DNA of 14,848 bases. Origin: Opitutales bacterium UBA7389. GTDB taxonomy: Bacteria; Verrucomicrobiota; Verrucomicrobiia; Opitutales; Opitutaceae. Location: contig DKNL01000135.1 of assembly GCA_002474325.1 (NCBI GenBank), forward strand, positions 11,793-26,640. Direction: 5' to 3'. Positions 1 to 7,215 of the stretch are shown in pieces. The notes under the pieces are model-generated. The model ran no database searches and was not told the DNA's origin. It worked only from the letters and a program-made list of their open reading frames with translations. The translations under genes and the position numbers were made by a program. Each line of letters starts with the position of its first letter. Within the stretch, counting starts at the first letter, position 1.

Positions 1-879
1 TTCGTTAAGGAAACAGAAGACGCGCTCACTGTTCTCCAAGACGGCAAACCGATTTTGCAGTACAACAAAGCGACCCAGGTTGCCCCAGATGGAATCGATC
101 CGATTCACAACCGCAGTGGCTATATTCATCCTGTATTCACACCTTCGGGACAAGTCGCTACAGGGGATTTCTCCGAAGACCACGCTCATCAACGAGGCGT
201 CTTCATGGCCGGCACCAACACAAAGTTTCGAGGTAAAAAGGTGGATTTCTGGAATCTCCACAATAAGCTCGGACGAACCGAACATGCCAAGACTCTTTCC
301 ATTGGCTCGTCTAGCGATTCAGCCTCGTTCACCGTTCAGATCAATCATGTCGCTACTGACAAAGGGAGCGAAACCGTCGTTCTCCATGAAAACTGGACGG
401 TCACCGGTCGACGAGGTAGCACAAAGCACTTCGTTTTCGATATCGAAAGCAAGCAAACACCAGCGACCGATTCACCCTTGCTTTTCAACGAATATCATTA
501 CGGAGGCATGGCGCTTCGCGGCAGCAACCTTTGGACGCCCCTCAAATCAAACCCAGATGGTACCTGTGAATTCCTGACCAGTAATGGCCACGAACGGATC
601 GGAGGTAACCACACACGCGTACGTTGGGTATCCATGCGAGGGGTCGTAGACGGAAAACCGGCATCCATAACCGTCCTTTGCCACCCCTCGAATTTTCGAT
701 TTCCCCAATCCGTCCGCCTGCATCCAAGAATGCCCTACTTCACCTATGCTCCCATGTTCAATGGAGAATTTACCATTGAACCAGGCGATTCTTATCAGTC
801 CCGCTACCGCTATTTAGTCACCTCGTCGAAACCCGATGCCGATTGGATCGAAAAGCAGTGGGCAGACTACGCTGACTAG
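1..879 (+). CDS. DUF6807 ('PmoA-like') family protein, 5' truncated by window edge
   Basis: The reading frame is open from base 1 and ends at TAG 877-879. The TTG at 55 is only an internal codon, because conserved-looking sequence (…VLQDGKPILQYNKATQ) runs upstream of it, so the true start lies before the window. Family hallmarks are RSGYIHPVFTPSG, DFSEDHAHQRGVF, VDFWNL, HYGGMALRG and a C-terminal PYFTYAPMFNGEF…GDSYQSRYRYLV. These match the Pfam 'methane oxygenase PmoA' family, now DUF6807, common in Planctomycetota, Verrucomicrobiota and Bacteroidota glycan-use regions. The name is misleading: no membrane segments are visible, and it is not a particulate methane monooxygenase subunit. The His-rich DHAHQRG segment could bind a ligand or metal (inference). 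Its biochemical function is unknown. It is followed after 29 bases by the phosphatidyltransferase gene and then two sulfatases, suggesting one transcription unit. Confidence 0.85.
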   Translation, partial: FVKETEDALTVLQDGKPILQYNKATQVAPDGIDPIHNRSGYIHPVFTPSGQVATGDFSEDHAHQRGVFMAGTNTKFRGKKVDFWNLHNKLGRTEHAKTLSIGSSSDSASFTVQINHVATDKGSETVVLHENWTVTGRRGSTKHFVFDIESKQTPATDSPLLFNEYHYGGMALRGSNLWTPLKSNPDGTCEFLTSNGHERIGGNHTRVRWVSMRGVVDGKPASITVLCHPSNFRFPQSVRLHPRMPYFTYAPMFNGEFTIEPGDSYQSRYRYLVTSSKPDADWIEKQWADYAD

Positions 880-908
880 ATGCCTAGCCACCACAGCAGC
901 CCATCGCG

Positions 909-1445
909 ATGGCTGAAATTCAATCCCGCATCTGTTCGAATATCCCCAATGGTATCACCATTGTTCGGTTGATCTTGGCCATCGCCTTTCCTTTCTTGCC
1001 CGTCGGCTGGCACTTTACGGTAGTCGTAATGGCCCTGGCTTCCGAGTTTCTCGACGGATTTATCGCCCGCCTCTTTGGCTGGACTAGCTACTTGGGTAAG
1101 GTCTTGGACCCGATAGCCGACAAATTCTTCTTTTTCTCGGTCGCCGTGACTTGGATATGGATTGGGAAACTTACCCTCGTTCAATCGATTCTTCTTGGGT
1201 CTCGAGATCTCGGCGTTTTACTTATAACAGTGGGATTGGTCTTTGCTGGGCGAATCCGCGAGTTTAGGTTGATCAAAACCCAATTCCTAAGCAAACTGAC
1301 CACCGTTCTTCAATATGGAGCACTGCTAGCAATCTTACTGGACTATAACGAACCCCTTTGGCCTCTGTGCAGCGCGGCTGCTACAATCGGTACGATCGCA
1401 GCAATTCAATATGGTTTCATCATTCGAAAGAATTTGTCTCCCTAA
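909..1445 (+). CDS. CDP-alcohol phosphatidyltransferase family membrane protein (PgsA-like)
   Basis: This 178-residue integral membrane protein is predicted to transfer a phosphatidyl group from a CDP-linked donor to an alcohol, as in phospholipid head-group synthesis. The N-terminal NIPNGITIVRL is typical of PgsA-like members. The signature D49-G50-x2-A53-R54-x8-G63-x3-D67-x3-D71 is intact (LDGFIAR…GKVLDPIAD). The first aspartate of the full signature (DxxDGxxAR) is instead Glu46 (SEFLDG), a conservative change at a metal-site position. Hydrophobic segments lie at about 18-45, 72-86, 92-113, 130-145 and 150-172. The length fits PgsA (about 180-200). No clear Shine-Dalgarno sequence precedes the ATG at 909. 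The gene is 29 bases after the DUF6807 gene and 67 bases before a sulfatase. The acceptor alcohol cannot be read from sequence: glycerol-3-phosphate (pgsA) is plausible, but the glycan-degradation context is unusual for a housekeeping pgsA. Confidence 0.85.
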   Translation: MAEIQSRICSNIPNGITIVRLILAIAFPFLPVGWHFTVVVMALASEFLDGFIARLFGWTSYLGKVLDPIADKFFFFSVAVTWIWIGKLTLVQSILLGSRDLGVLLITVGLVFAGRIREFRLIKTQFLSKLTTVLQYGALLAILLDYNEPLWPLCSAAATIGTIAAIQYGFIIRKNLSP

Positions 1446-1512
1446 TGAGGAGCGACCTCTAGCATCGCATTTGCCTTGAAGCGATTTTGCTTATCTGGCG
1501 ATAATCCCGCCA

Positions 1513-3231
1513 ATGCCATCCCCAAACCGACTAGCGACCTGCTCTAGCGCCTTTAAAAGACAGAGCCAAATACTTTTCAGCACTGTCATCACTCTTTTAT
1601 TGGGCCTTGAGAGCTTCGCCGAACATCAGGGTTCCAAATTCAACATCCTCTACATCACTATCGATGATCTGAACGACTGGGTCGGCTGTCTGCAAAGCCA
1701 CCCTCAGGTGAAAACGCCCAACATCGATCGCCTCGCCGAACGCGGGCTATTGTTTACCAACGCCCACTGCGTCGTCCCTGCCTGCAGTGGTTCGCGGGCC
1801 GCAAACTGGACGGGCCTTAACCCCATCAACAACGGAGTCTACGGTAACGGTCAGCGTATCGAGAAAACGATACCAAACGCAACTATGCTAACCCATGATC
1901 TAGAGTCCCAAGGTTACTACACTATGGGAACAGGCAAGCTCTTCCATGGAAGAAACGAGAACTACTTCGATGAATATGGGCCCGACTACGACAAGTGGAT
2001 GCCTATTCTCCCAAGCGAACGAACCATTAGCAAAAAATCCTTAGCCGACAATGTTCCCTATGTTCGCCACGAAATCCCTCGCCTCGGCATTACCATGCCA
2101 TTGAACCGCATGCCGAGGGATCGTAATCGCGGTTCCGATACAATCGAGTCATTTGATTGGGGCGTTATAGATCGACCCGACGAAGAATGGACGGATACCC
2201 AAAGCGCCATATGGGCAGTTGAGAAGCTGGGGCAATCCTACAAGCAGCCCTTTTTCCTGGGGATAGGCTTCTATAGGCCGCATCAACCGCTTTGGGTGCC
2301 CAAGCGATTTCATGACATGTATCCTCCAGAGTCCGTAGTCCTGCCACATGCTCTCAAAGAAGATCTCGACGACGTCTCCACACTGGCTCAAGGATTCGGT
2401 CGCTACGCTCTTACCAGCGGCGCCCATGAGACTGTCGTGAAAAATGGACAGTGGCGAGACGCCGTTAGTGCCTATCTGGCATCTATCACCTATATCGATT
2501 TTGAGCTAGGTAAAATTATCGATGCCCTAGATGCATCTGAACATGCTGACAACACCCTCATCGTCCTTTGGTCGGATCACGGTTGGCAGCTCGGCGAAAA
2601 AGAGCATTGGGGGAAGTTCACAACTTGGGACCGGTCCACAAAGGTACCGCTAATCGCGGTCCCTCCCCGAGCCAAGCAACCTTCTGGTTTTGAACCAGGA
2701 AGGGAATGTAATCAACCTGTTTCTCTTCTTGATGTGTATCCAACAGTCATGGACGCATTGGATCTCAAAATCAGGGATGACCTCGACGGAAATTCCCTCG
2801 TCCCATTAATAGCAAATCCGGAGTCCCGATGGCCTTATTCGGCGATTACGCACGTTGGGCGAGGCACACAGACAATTCGCTATGCTCGATGGCGCTTCAC
2901 TCAATACTTCGATGGATCCCAGGAACTCTACGACCATAAACAAGACCCGCGCGAGTGGAACAACCTCATACATGATCCTGAGTATACGAATATTTCCCAG
3001 TGGCTTTCCAACAAGCTACCAGCAGATCCTAACTACAAACACTTTATACGCTATGGTGACTACAAAGCGGTCGTCTCCTCCAATGGTTCGCCTATGATGC
3101 TTTTCGGGCCTAAGGTAGGAATGCTGGCGGAATCCAAAGACGTATCCAAAAATCTACCTGATGTAGTGAAAAGCATCCAAAGCCACCTGGAACACCACCC
3201 GAATGCGCCAACCCGATTCACCTTGGAATAA
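1513..3231 (+). CDS. Exported sulfatase, iduronate-2-sulfatase-like, with unusual CSGSR active-site motif
   Basis: This 572-residue type I sulfatase hydrolyses sulfate esters, probably on a sulfated glycan outside the cytoplasm. A signal peptide is visible: a basic region around KRQSQ, hydrophobic ILFSTVITLLLGL, and likely cleavage after SFA (about residue 36). The metal-binding pair is D51-D52 (YITIDDLND), with the second metal site at S354-D355-H356 (WSDHGWQLGEKEHWGK). The SDHGW-LGEK-W-K pattern is that of iduronate-2-sulfatase-like (SulfAtlas S1_7-like) enzymes. The formylglycine site reads C91-S-G-S-R95, where the usual rule is C/S-x-P/A-x-R, so the third position is Gly. About 60 residues at the C terminus (NYKHFIRYGDYKAVV onward) extend past the usual end. 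It probably shares a transcript with the next sulfatase, 28 bases downstream. Substrate is not predictable from the sequence alone. Confidence 0.93.
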   Translation: MPSPNRLATCSSAFKRQSQILFSTVITLLLGLESFAEHQGSKFNILYITIDDLNDWVGCLQSHPQVKTPNIDRLAERGLLFTNAHCVVPACSGSRAANWTGLNPINNGVYGNGQRIEKTIPNATMLTHDLESQGYYTMGTGKLFHGRNENYFDEYGPDYDKWMPILPSERTISKKSLADNVPYVRHEIPRLGITMPLNRMPRDRNRGSDTIESFDWGVIDRPDEEWTDTQSAIWAVEKLGQSYKQPFFLGIGFYRPHQPLWVPKRFHDMYPPESVVLPHALKEDLDDVSTLAQGFGRYALTSGAHETVVKNGQWRDAVSAYLASITYIDFELGKIIDALDASEHADNTLIVLWSDHGWQLGEKEHWGKFTTWDRSTKVPLIAVPPRAKQPSGFEPGRECNQPVSLLDVYPTVMDALDLKIRDDLDGNSLVPLIANPESRWPYSAITHVGRGTQTIRYARWRFTQYFDGSQELYDHKQDPREWNNLIHDPEYTNISQWLSNKLPADPNYKHFIRYGDYKAVVSSNGSPMMLFGPKVGMLAESKDVSKNLPDVVKSIQSHLEHHPNAPTRFTLE

Positions 3232-3259
3232 GTACTAGCAACGATTTACATTCCCTAAA

Positions 3260-4582
3260 ATGCCGAAGTACAGCCCTTTTATCCTCCTTCTGTTCACCAC
3301 CTTTGTTCAGGCCGTATCCGACCGACCAAATATCATTCTCATCATGGCCGATGATCTAGGTATTGAAACGCTCGGTTGCTACGGCGGTGCTTCTTACGAT
3401 ACGCCAAACCTAGATCGCCTGGCCGCTGAAGGCATCCGCTTCGACGATGCCCATTCCATTCCCTTATGCACGCCAACTCGCGTCGCTCTCATGACGGGCA
3501 AGTACAATTTCCGCAATTGGCTCGCCTTTGGCATACTAGATCCAGAGGCCAAGACCTTTGGCCACTGGTTTTCGGAAGCTGGCTACAAAACCTGTATTTC
3601 TGGCAAGTGGCAGCTTCGTAGCTACAATCCCCCGGATTTTCAACCCGAGTGGCGCAATCTTGGAATGCGAGCCGATGATTCGGGCTTTCACGAGTATTTT
3701 CTGTGGCATACGGAAAATACTGAAGACAAAGCATCCCGGTTCTCGGATCCGCGTATCCAAGCAAATGGCAAATATCTAACCGAAACCGAGGGAAAATATG
3801 GTCCAGATCTCTACGTCGACTATATCAATGATTTCGTTGAGCGAAACCAGAATGATCCCTTTTTCATCTACTATCCTATGGCTCTTACCCACGGCCCCTT
3901 CAACCCGACTCCGGATTCCGAAGCTTGGCGACACGGGGATCGATTCGAGTCGAATCCAGATAAATACTTCGGCGATATGGTAGAATACATGGATAAGCTG
4001 ATCGGCCGTATAGACTCAAAGCTTCACGAACTAAGCATTCGCCATAATACTATGCTCATATTCTACTCCGATAACGGAACACCCAAAGAAGTTGTATCCA
4101 AAATGCGTGACGGACGAGCGATTCGCGGAGGCAAAGGGGAAAATAATCGTCGTGGCACTCACGTCCCGCTAATCGTCAATTGGCCTGCTGGCCAAGCAGG
4201 AGGACGAGTGTTGTCGAATCTCGTGGATACGACCGACTTCATTCCCTCTATGTTCGAAGCTGCCGGCATCCAACTGCCCAAAAATGAGATTTTTGATGGC
4301 CGCTCCTTCCTCCCCCAAATCCGCGGCGAAAAAGGAAACCCTAGAGATTGGGTATTTATCCATCACGATCCACTACCAGGCCATAACAAAAAGGGACGCA
4401 GTATTTCTCGCTGGATACAGGATAAACGATTTCAACTATTCGACGAAACAGGCGACAACAACTTCTACAACTTCACTACCGATCCTGAACTTTTGTACCC
4501 CATCGATCTTAATAATGCTGACGCTGAAACCCGTGCCGCCCACGCCCGCCTAAAAAAGGCCCTAGCGAAAATGCATAATTAG
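3260..4582 (+). CDS. Exported arylsulfatase-like type I sulfatase
   Basis: This 440-residue sulfatase starts with a signal peptide (MPKYSPFILLLFTTFVQA, cleavage after VQA near residue 18). Metal ligands D31-D32 lie in LIMADDLG. The formylglycine motif is canonical C70-T-P-T-R74, followed by VALMTGKYNFRN. The second metal pair is D271-N272 (FYSDNGTPKEV), followed by RGGKGENNRRGTHVPLIVNWP. The SDNG and RGGKG-RGTHVPLI pattern is that of arylsulfatase A/N-sulfoglucosamine-type enzymes, so it belongs to a different subfamily from the SDHGW-type sulfatase just upstream. The two may attack different sulfate positions of one glycan (inference). Activation requires a formylglycine-generating enzyme or anSME, neither of which is present in the window. 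It is the last gene of the + strand cluster and is convergent with the LysE-type exporter. Confidence 0.93.
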   Translation: MPKYSPFILLLFTTFVQAVSDRPNIILIMADDLGIETLGCYGGASYDTPNLDRLAAEGIRFDDAHSIPLCTPTRVALMTGKYNFRNWLAFGILDPEAKTFGHWFSEAGYKTCISGKWQLRSYNPPDFQPEWRNLGMRADDSGFHEYFLWHTENTEDKASRFSDPRIQANGKYLTETEGKYGPDLYVDYINDFVERNQNDPFFIYYPMALTHGPFNPTPDSEAWRHGDRFESNPDKYFGDMVEYMDKLIGRIDSKLHELSIRHNTMLIFYSDNGTPKEVVSKMRDGRAIRGGKGENNRRGTHVPLIVNWPAGQAGGRVLSNLVDTTDFIPSMFEAAGIQLPKNEIFDGRSFLPQIRGEKGNPRDWVFIHHDPLPGHNKKGRSISRWIQDKRFQLFDETGDNNFYNFTTDPELLYPIDLNNADAETRAAHARLKKALAKMHN

Positions 4583-4600
4583 AAGCTAGCGATTGGCAGA

Positions 4601-4620
4601 GCTAACTATGTTTTGTTAGC
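4601..4620. terminator. Hairpin between convergent genes, possible terminator
   Basis: GCTAAC (4601-4606) and GTTAGC (4615-4620) form a perfect 6-bp stem around an 8-base T-rich loop. The hairpin lies 19 bases after the sulfatase stop and between two convergent genes, where a bidirectional terminator is expected. No T-run follows on either strand, so it is weak as a Rho-independent terminator. Confidence 0.3.
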
Positions 4621-4666
4621 CCAAATCACACGCAATGTGGGAGCGGCTTTAGGGCACAATGCACGT

Positions 4667-5290
4667 TTACCCAATACCCGTAAGTGCTAACCGAATTGCC
4701 AAACCAGCCAACACCACGCCGCTAGTTTTGTTCATGATCGTTTGGGCCTTCGGCGATCGGACCAGAAAGTCCCGCAATTCCCCGCCCATGAATGCTACTG
4801 CTCCAAATACCACTATAGTGGCCATGATAAACATCGATCCTAGGGTGATGACCTGCATAGTCACGAATCCGTTCTCGGGACTCACGAATTGCGGCAGAAA
4901 AGCTAAAAAAAAGATCGAAATTTTTGGGTTGATTAGATTCATGATAACGCCCCGCCGATAGAATCCTCCCTTGGGTAATCTATCGGCGATTCCAAGCTCT
5001 TGGGTCTTAGCAGTGAATGCCTTCCAAGCGAGAAAGAGCAGATAGCCAACTCCAATGACTTTAACAATTGTGAAAGCGACAGTCGATGCCTGGAGCACAG
5101 CAGCTAGACCTAAAACCACAGCTACCGTATGAAACAGCAATCCCGTGCAAAGGCCAAATGTCACCTCAAGCCCCGCTTCCCACCCATGTGTCACAGATTG
5201 AGAAAGCACAAATAAATTGTCCGGACCCGGAGCCAGGCAAAGAGCGATTGAGGCTACCGAAAAGCTAAGAATCGTTTCTATATCAAACAC
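4667..5290 (-). CDS. LysE/RhtB family amino-acid exporter
   Basis: This 207-residue inner-membrane protein is of the length usual for the LysE/RhtB superfamily (about 200-215). Diagnostic features are N-terminal LCLAPGPDNLFVLSQS (PGPDN at 21-25), the Gly-rich second helix G-x3-G (GLCTGLLFHTVAVVLGLAA) and VGYLLFLAWKAF at 81-92, followed by a hydrophilic loop and further hydrophobic segments (VIMNLINPKISIFFLAFLPQFV, then ITLGSMFIMATIVVFGAVAF). PKISIFFLAFLPQFV is also typical of the family. Members export amino acids such as homoserine, threonine, lysine or leucine, or related metabolites. The substrate is not deducible here. It stands alone, convergent with the sulfatase cluster; its promoter should lie in 5291-5450. 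Confidence 0.92.
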   Translation of the reverse strand: MFDIETILSFSVASIALCLAPGPDNLFVLSQSVTHGWEAGLEVTFGLCTGLLFHTVAVVLGLAAVLQASTVAFTIVKVIGVGYLLFLAWKAFTAKTQELGIADRLPKGGFYRRGVIMNLINPKISIFFLAFLPQFVSPENGFVTMQVITLGSMFIMATIVVFGAVAFMGGELRDFLVRSPKAQTIMNKTSGVVLAGLAIRLALTGIG

Positions 5291-5459
5291 GTTTATTCAA
5301 ATTCGCTTAGACAGTGAGCTCAAATGGACTTTTTACTTATCGTATGTTGAAGCGATTTCAGAATTTCCCATGTTCGTTAACGCATTCGGAGTGTGGTGAT
5401 AACAGTATTAATATGTTACCCAAACATTACACTGGTTATATTATTACAGGGAGAACTTG

Positions 5460-5936
5460 TTGGGACAAGCATTTTACGATGCCACCGAAAGGACGAAATT
5501 GGACGATTTCGAGATCATGTACAATGGTATCGTTCCCAAGAATGCTAGCAGCTACCTAGACTTTCGAGCCATTTCATGGAGACGCAGCAACGGATATATG
5601 TACGAATTCACCGCCGCTGCCACCTACTACATCCCGGATGGAGATGAAATTAAACTTGGAGTCTTGGGAGGATACCGAAATGGAATCGGCGTCCTAATTA
5701 GGAGGGATGTTAAGGTTCACTTCGCTGATTCCGCAGAGAGAGCCTTCTGCGATGCCTTGAAGAACCTGTGGAAAAACTGTCCCAGGCAATCCACTGCCAT
5801 TGACAGAAATAGCCGAAAGGCAGCTGAGGCCCCTAGCTCAAACTCGGGCTATTTTATTACAAATATAAATCAGGGAGGATCGTCTCGATCCTCCATATCC
5901 TATTGCCCAAGGCCAGATAACACCTTGCTTTATTGA
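5460..5936 (+). CDS. Doubtful hypothetical ORF, TTG start, possibly a decayed gene
   Basis: The frame is open from about 5412 to TGA 5934-5936 and has no ATG or GTG near its start. AGGGAG at 5448-5453 lies 6 bases before TTG 5460 (3 before TTG 5457), which is why 5460 was chosen, giving 158 residues. Residues up to about KNLWKN (near base 5780) look protein-like, with balanced composition (YMYEFTAAATYYIPDGDEIKLGVLGGY). I recognise no family. The last 50 or so codons run through a terminator-like stem (5807-5854) and a dispersed palindrome (5872-5894). That tail is therefore probably not ancestral coding sequence, and a frameshift or loss of the original stop is likely. It could also be non-coding. 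Confidence 0.35.
   Translation: MGQAFYDATERTKLDDFEIMYNGIVPKNASSYLDFRAISWRRSNGYMYEFTAAATYYIPDGDEIKLGVLGGYRNGIGVLIRRDVKVHFADSAERAFCDALKNLWKNCPRQSTAIDRNSRKAAEAPSSNSGYFITNINQGGSSRSSISYCPRPDNTLLY
5807..5854 (+). terminator. Terminator-like stem inside the tail of the doubtful ORF
   Basis: AAATAGCC (5807-5814) pairs with GGCTATTT (5847-5854). The 32-base interior can fold further through AGCT/AGCT arms around 5822-5838. The right arm is followed by TATTAC, so the right side is T-rich (ATTTTATT). It could end transcription of the short ORF at 5460, but the ORF reads straight through it. Confidence 0.3.
5872..5894 (+). repeat. Dispersed short palindromic repeat, copy A (strong hairpin)
   Basis: Arms GGAGGATCG (5874-5882) and CGATCCTCC (5886-5894) are perfectly complementary over 9 bp around a 3-base TCT loop. 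The 23-base unit beginning AGGGAGGA matches the reverse complement of 14195-14217 at 19 of 23 positions. Its first 15 bases match 9900-9914 at 13 of 15. It behaves like a REP-type intergenic element; no T-tract follows. Confidence 0.6.
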
Positions 5937-6066
5937 GCTAGCTATCGGGCGATATCCGAGCTCCCATATAAAGAAGCACAGGATTCCAACCTGTTATCTT
6001 GAATATTAGATACTGGCAGAATGACTGTTCTTCTTAAATAATTGCCCGACAAAGCCGAGCCAAATC

Positions 6067-6477
6067 TCACACAAAAACGATAGCTGTCCAGATAATCGTC
6101 CTGGCCCAATTCCAAGCAATTAGTCTGGCTATCAGCCCCAATGCCCTCCCTGATTCTTGCAATTTCTCGTGCAAAGGAGCGGCCACCAAACCAGTAAGTA
6201 TCCACGTAGCGGCGACCATTGACATGTACAAAACACTTGTTAGCGAAATATCCAAAAACAGAAACCCTAATCCGGTCACCACCTGCCCCAACATGAGTGG
6301 GCCAACGAGCCATGAGACCCGACACATATAACGTCTGTGCCAACCCACGAAACTTACCGGCCTTTCTTTTCGAAAACTCGGATAGATGTACAACTGCACC
6401 ACCCAAATGAGGAAAAGCATTCCCCAATCAGATATATTCCTAATCCAATAAAGGGCCGATTCAATTTCTACATTCAA
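6067..6477 (-). CDS. Small four-helix membrane protein, last gene of the photolyase operon
   Basis: This is a 136-residue hydrophobic protein with about four membrane segments (19-35, 55-75, 81-102, 122-136). Recurring motifs are QLYIYPSF (28-35), WHRRY (46-50), a Pro-rich helix start GPLMLGQ, PLHEKL (101-106) and NWARTIIWT (123-131). They resemble an uncharacterised family of small bacterial membrane proteins with a WxxQ…YPxF…H…NWxRTxxWT pattern (from memory, function unknown). The start chosen is TTG 6477-6475, which overlaps the TGA stop of the upstream SDR (TTGA). This mirrors the ATGA overlap earlier in the operon and implies translational coupling. The longer frame to 6561 only overlaps the SDR coding region. 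The nearest in-frame ATG (Met20) would cut into the first helix. Conserved position after a photolyase suggests a role in light or oxidative stress, but this is inference. Confidence 0.72.
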   Translation of the reverse strand: MNVEIESALYWIRNISDWGMLFLIWVVQLYIYPSFRKERPVSFVGWHRRYMCRVSWLVGPLMLGQVVTGLGFLFLDISLTSVLYMSMVAATWILTGLVAAPLHEKLQESGRALGLIARLIAWNWARTIIWTAIVFV

Positions 6478-7211
6478 TTGACGGGCGTAACTTTCGCCAA
6501 TCCTCCATCGACTCCGATCACTTGACCAGTGATCCAGCTTTGCCCATCGTCCAGCAGCCAAGCGACCGCTCGAGCCACATCATCGGGATCGCCAATTTTG
6601 CCAAGTGCGTGCATCCTCTCTGACATTTTCAGAGCACTCGGATTTGATGTAATCCTCTCTGACAAATTTGTACGCACCAGACCCGGTGCTACGCAATTGA
6701 TCCGCACGCCCTTACTAGCATAGGTCGCTGCAGCTGAGCGCACCAGTCCTTCAACGCCGGCCTTTGCGGCTGAGATCGCTTCGTGATTGGCTAGCCCTTG
6801 CTGGGCAGCTCCCGACGATACTAGGACAATCGATCCCCCCGTTTTGGAAAATCGTTTGACAGCGGAACGAACCAGTCCAAAAGCCGAATACAAATTCTTC
6901 GAGAGTACACTGTCGAACTCTTCAACACGGGTTAAGTGAGCTGGCTTGAGCAAAATGGAGCCTACACAAAGTGCTGCACCCAACACCTCTATATCGTCGC
7001 TTCTGATGCTCGCAAAGAGTTCATCCATACTATCCCAGTCTTCCGCATCGACTACTCGGTAGTCGACGTCCTCCACTCGATCATCGTTCTCGAGTATCAG
7101 CGGGTTCCGAACACCCGCGATCACTCCCTTGCCATCCGCAATTAGCTGCTCGCAAGTCGCTCTTCCAATATCTCCCGCTCCGCCCACTATCACGTACGCT
7201 TTTTGCATCAT
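6474..7211 (-). CDS. SDR-family protein lacking the catalytic tyrosine
   Basis: This is a 245-residue Rossmann-fold short-chain dehydrogenase relative. The nucleotide-binding glycine motif is present (VIVGGAGDIGRA, 8-18). Also present are the structural Asn106 (SKNLYSAF), catalytic-region Ser132-Ser133 (IVLVSSGAA), Lys150, and C-terminal VAPGLVRT and GQVIGVDGG. The YxxxK active site instead reads I146-S-A-A-K150, so the proton-donating Tyr is absent. The NNAG motif is replaced by ALCVG. It may bind NAD(P)(H) without classical dehydrogenase activity, or use another residue. ATGATG at 7211-7206 gives two possible starts; AGGA at 7219-7216 is 4 bases from the first and 7 from the second. The gene lies 11 bases after the photolyase stop and overlaps the membrane-protein gene, so it is firmly in the operon. 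The function is probably tied to COG3046/COG3380 partners. Confidence 0.88.
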   Translation of the reverse strand: MMQKAYVIVGGAGDIGRATCEQLIADGKGVIAGVRNPLILENDDRVEDVDYRVVDAEDWDSMDELFASIRSDDIEVLGAALCVGSILLKPAHLTRVEEFDSVLSKNLYSAFGLVRSAVKRFSKTGGSIVLVSSGAAQQGLANHEAISAAKAGVEGLVRSAAATYASKGVRINCVAPGLVRTNLSERITSNPSALKMSERMHALGKIGDPDDVARAVAWLLDDGQSWITGQVIGVDGGLAKVTPVN

Positions 7212-7215
7212 TCAG

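Noticed and set aside
1..879. Methane monooxygenase subunit (PmoA)
   Set aside because: The family name suggests it, but the protein is soluble-looking, lacks membrane helices and has DUF6807 motifs; no other pmo genes are present.
5942..6427. 161-residue minus-strand ORF
   Set aside because: It overlaps the four-helix membrane protein in another frame; the alternative frame has the clear hydrophobic segments and the coupled start.
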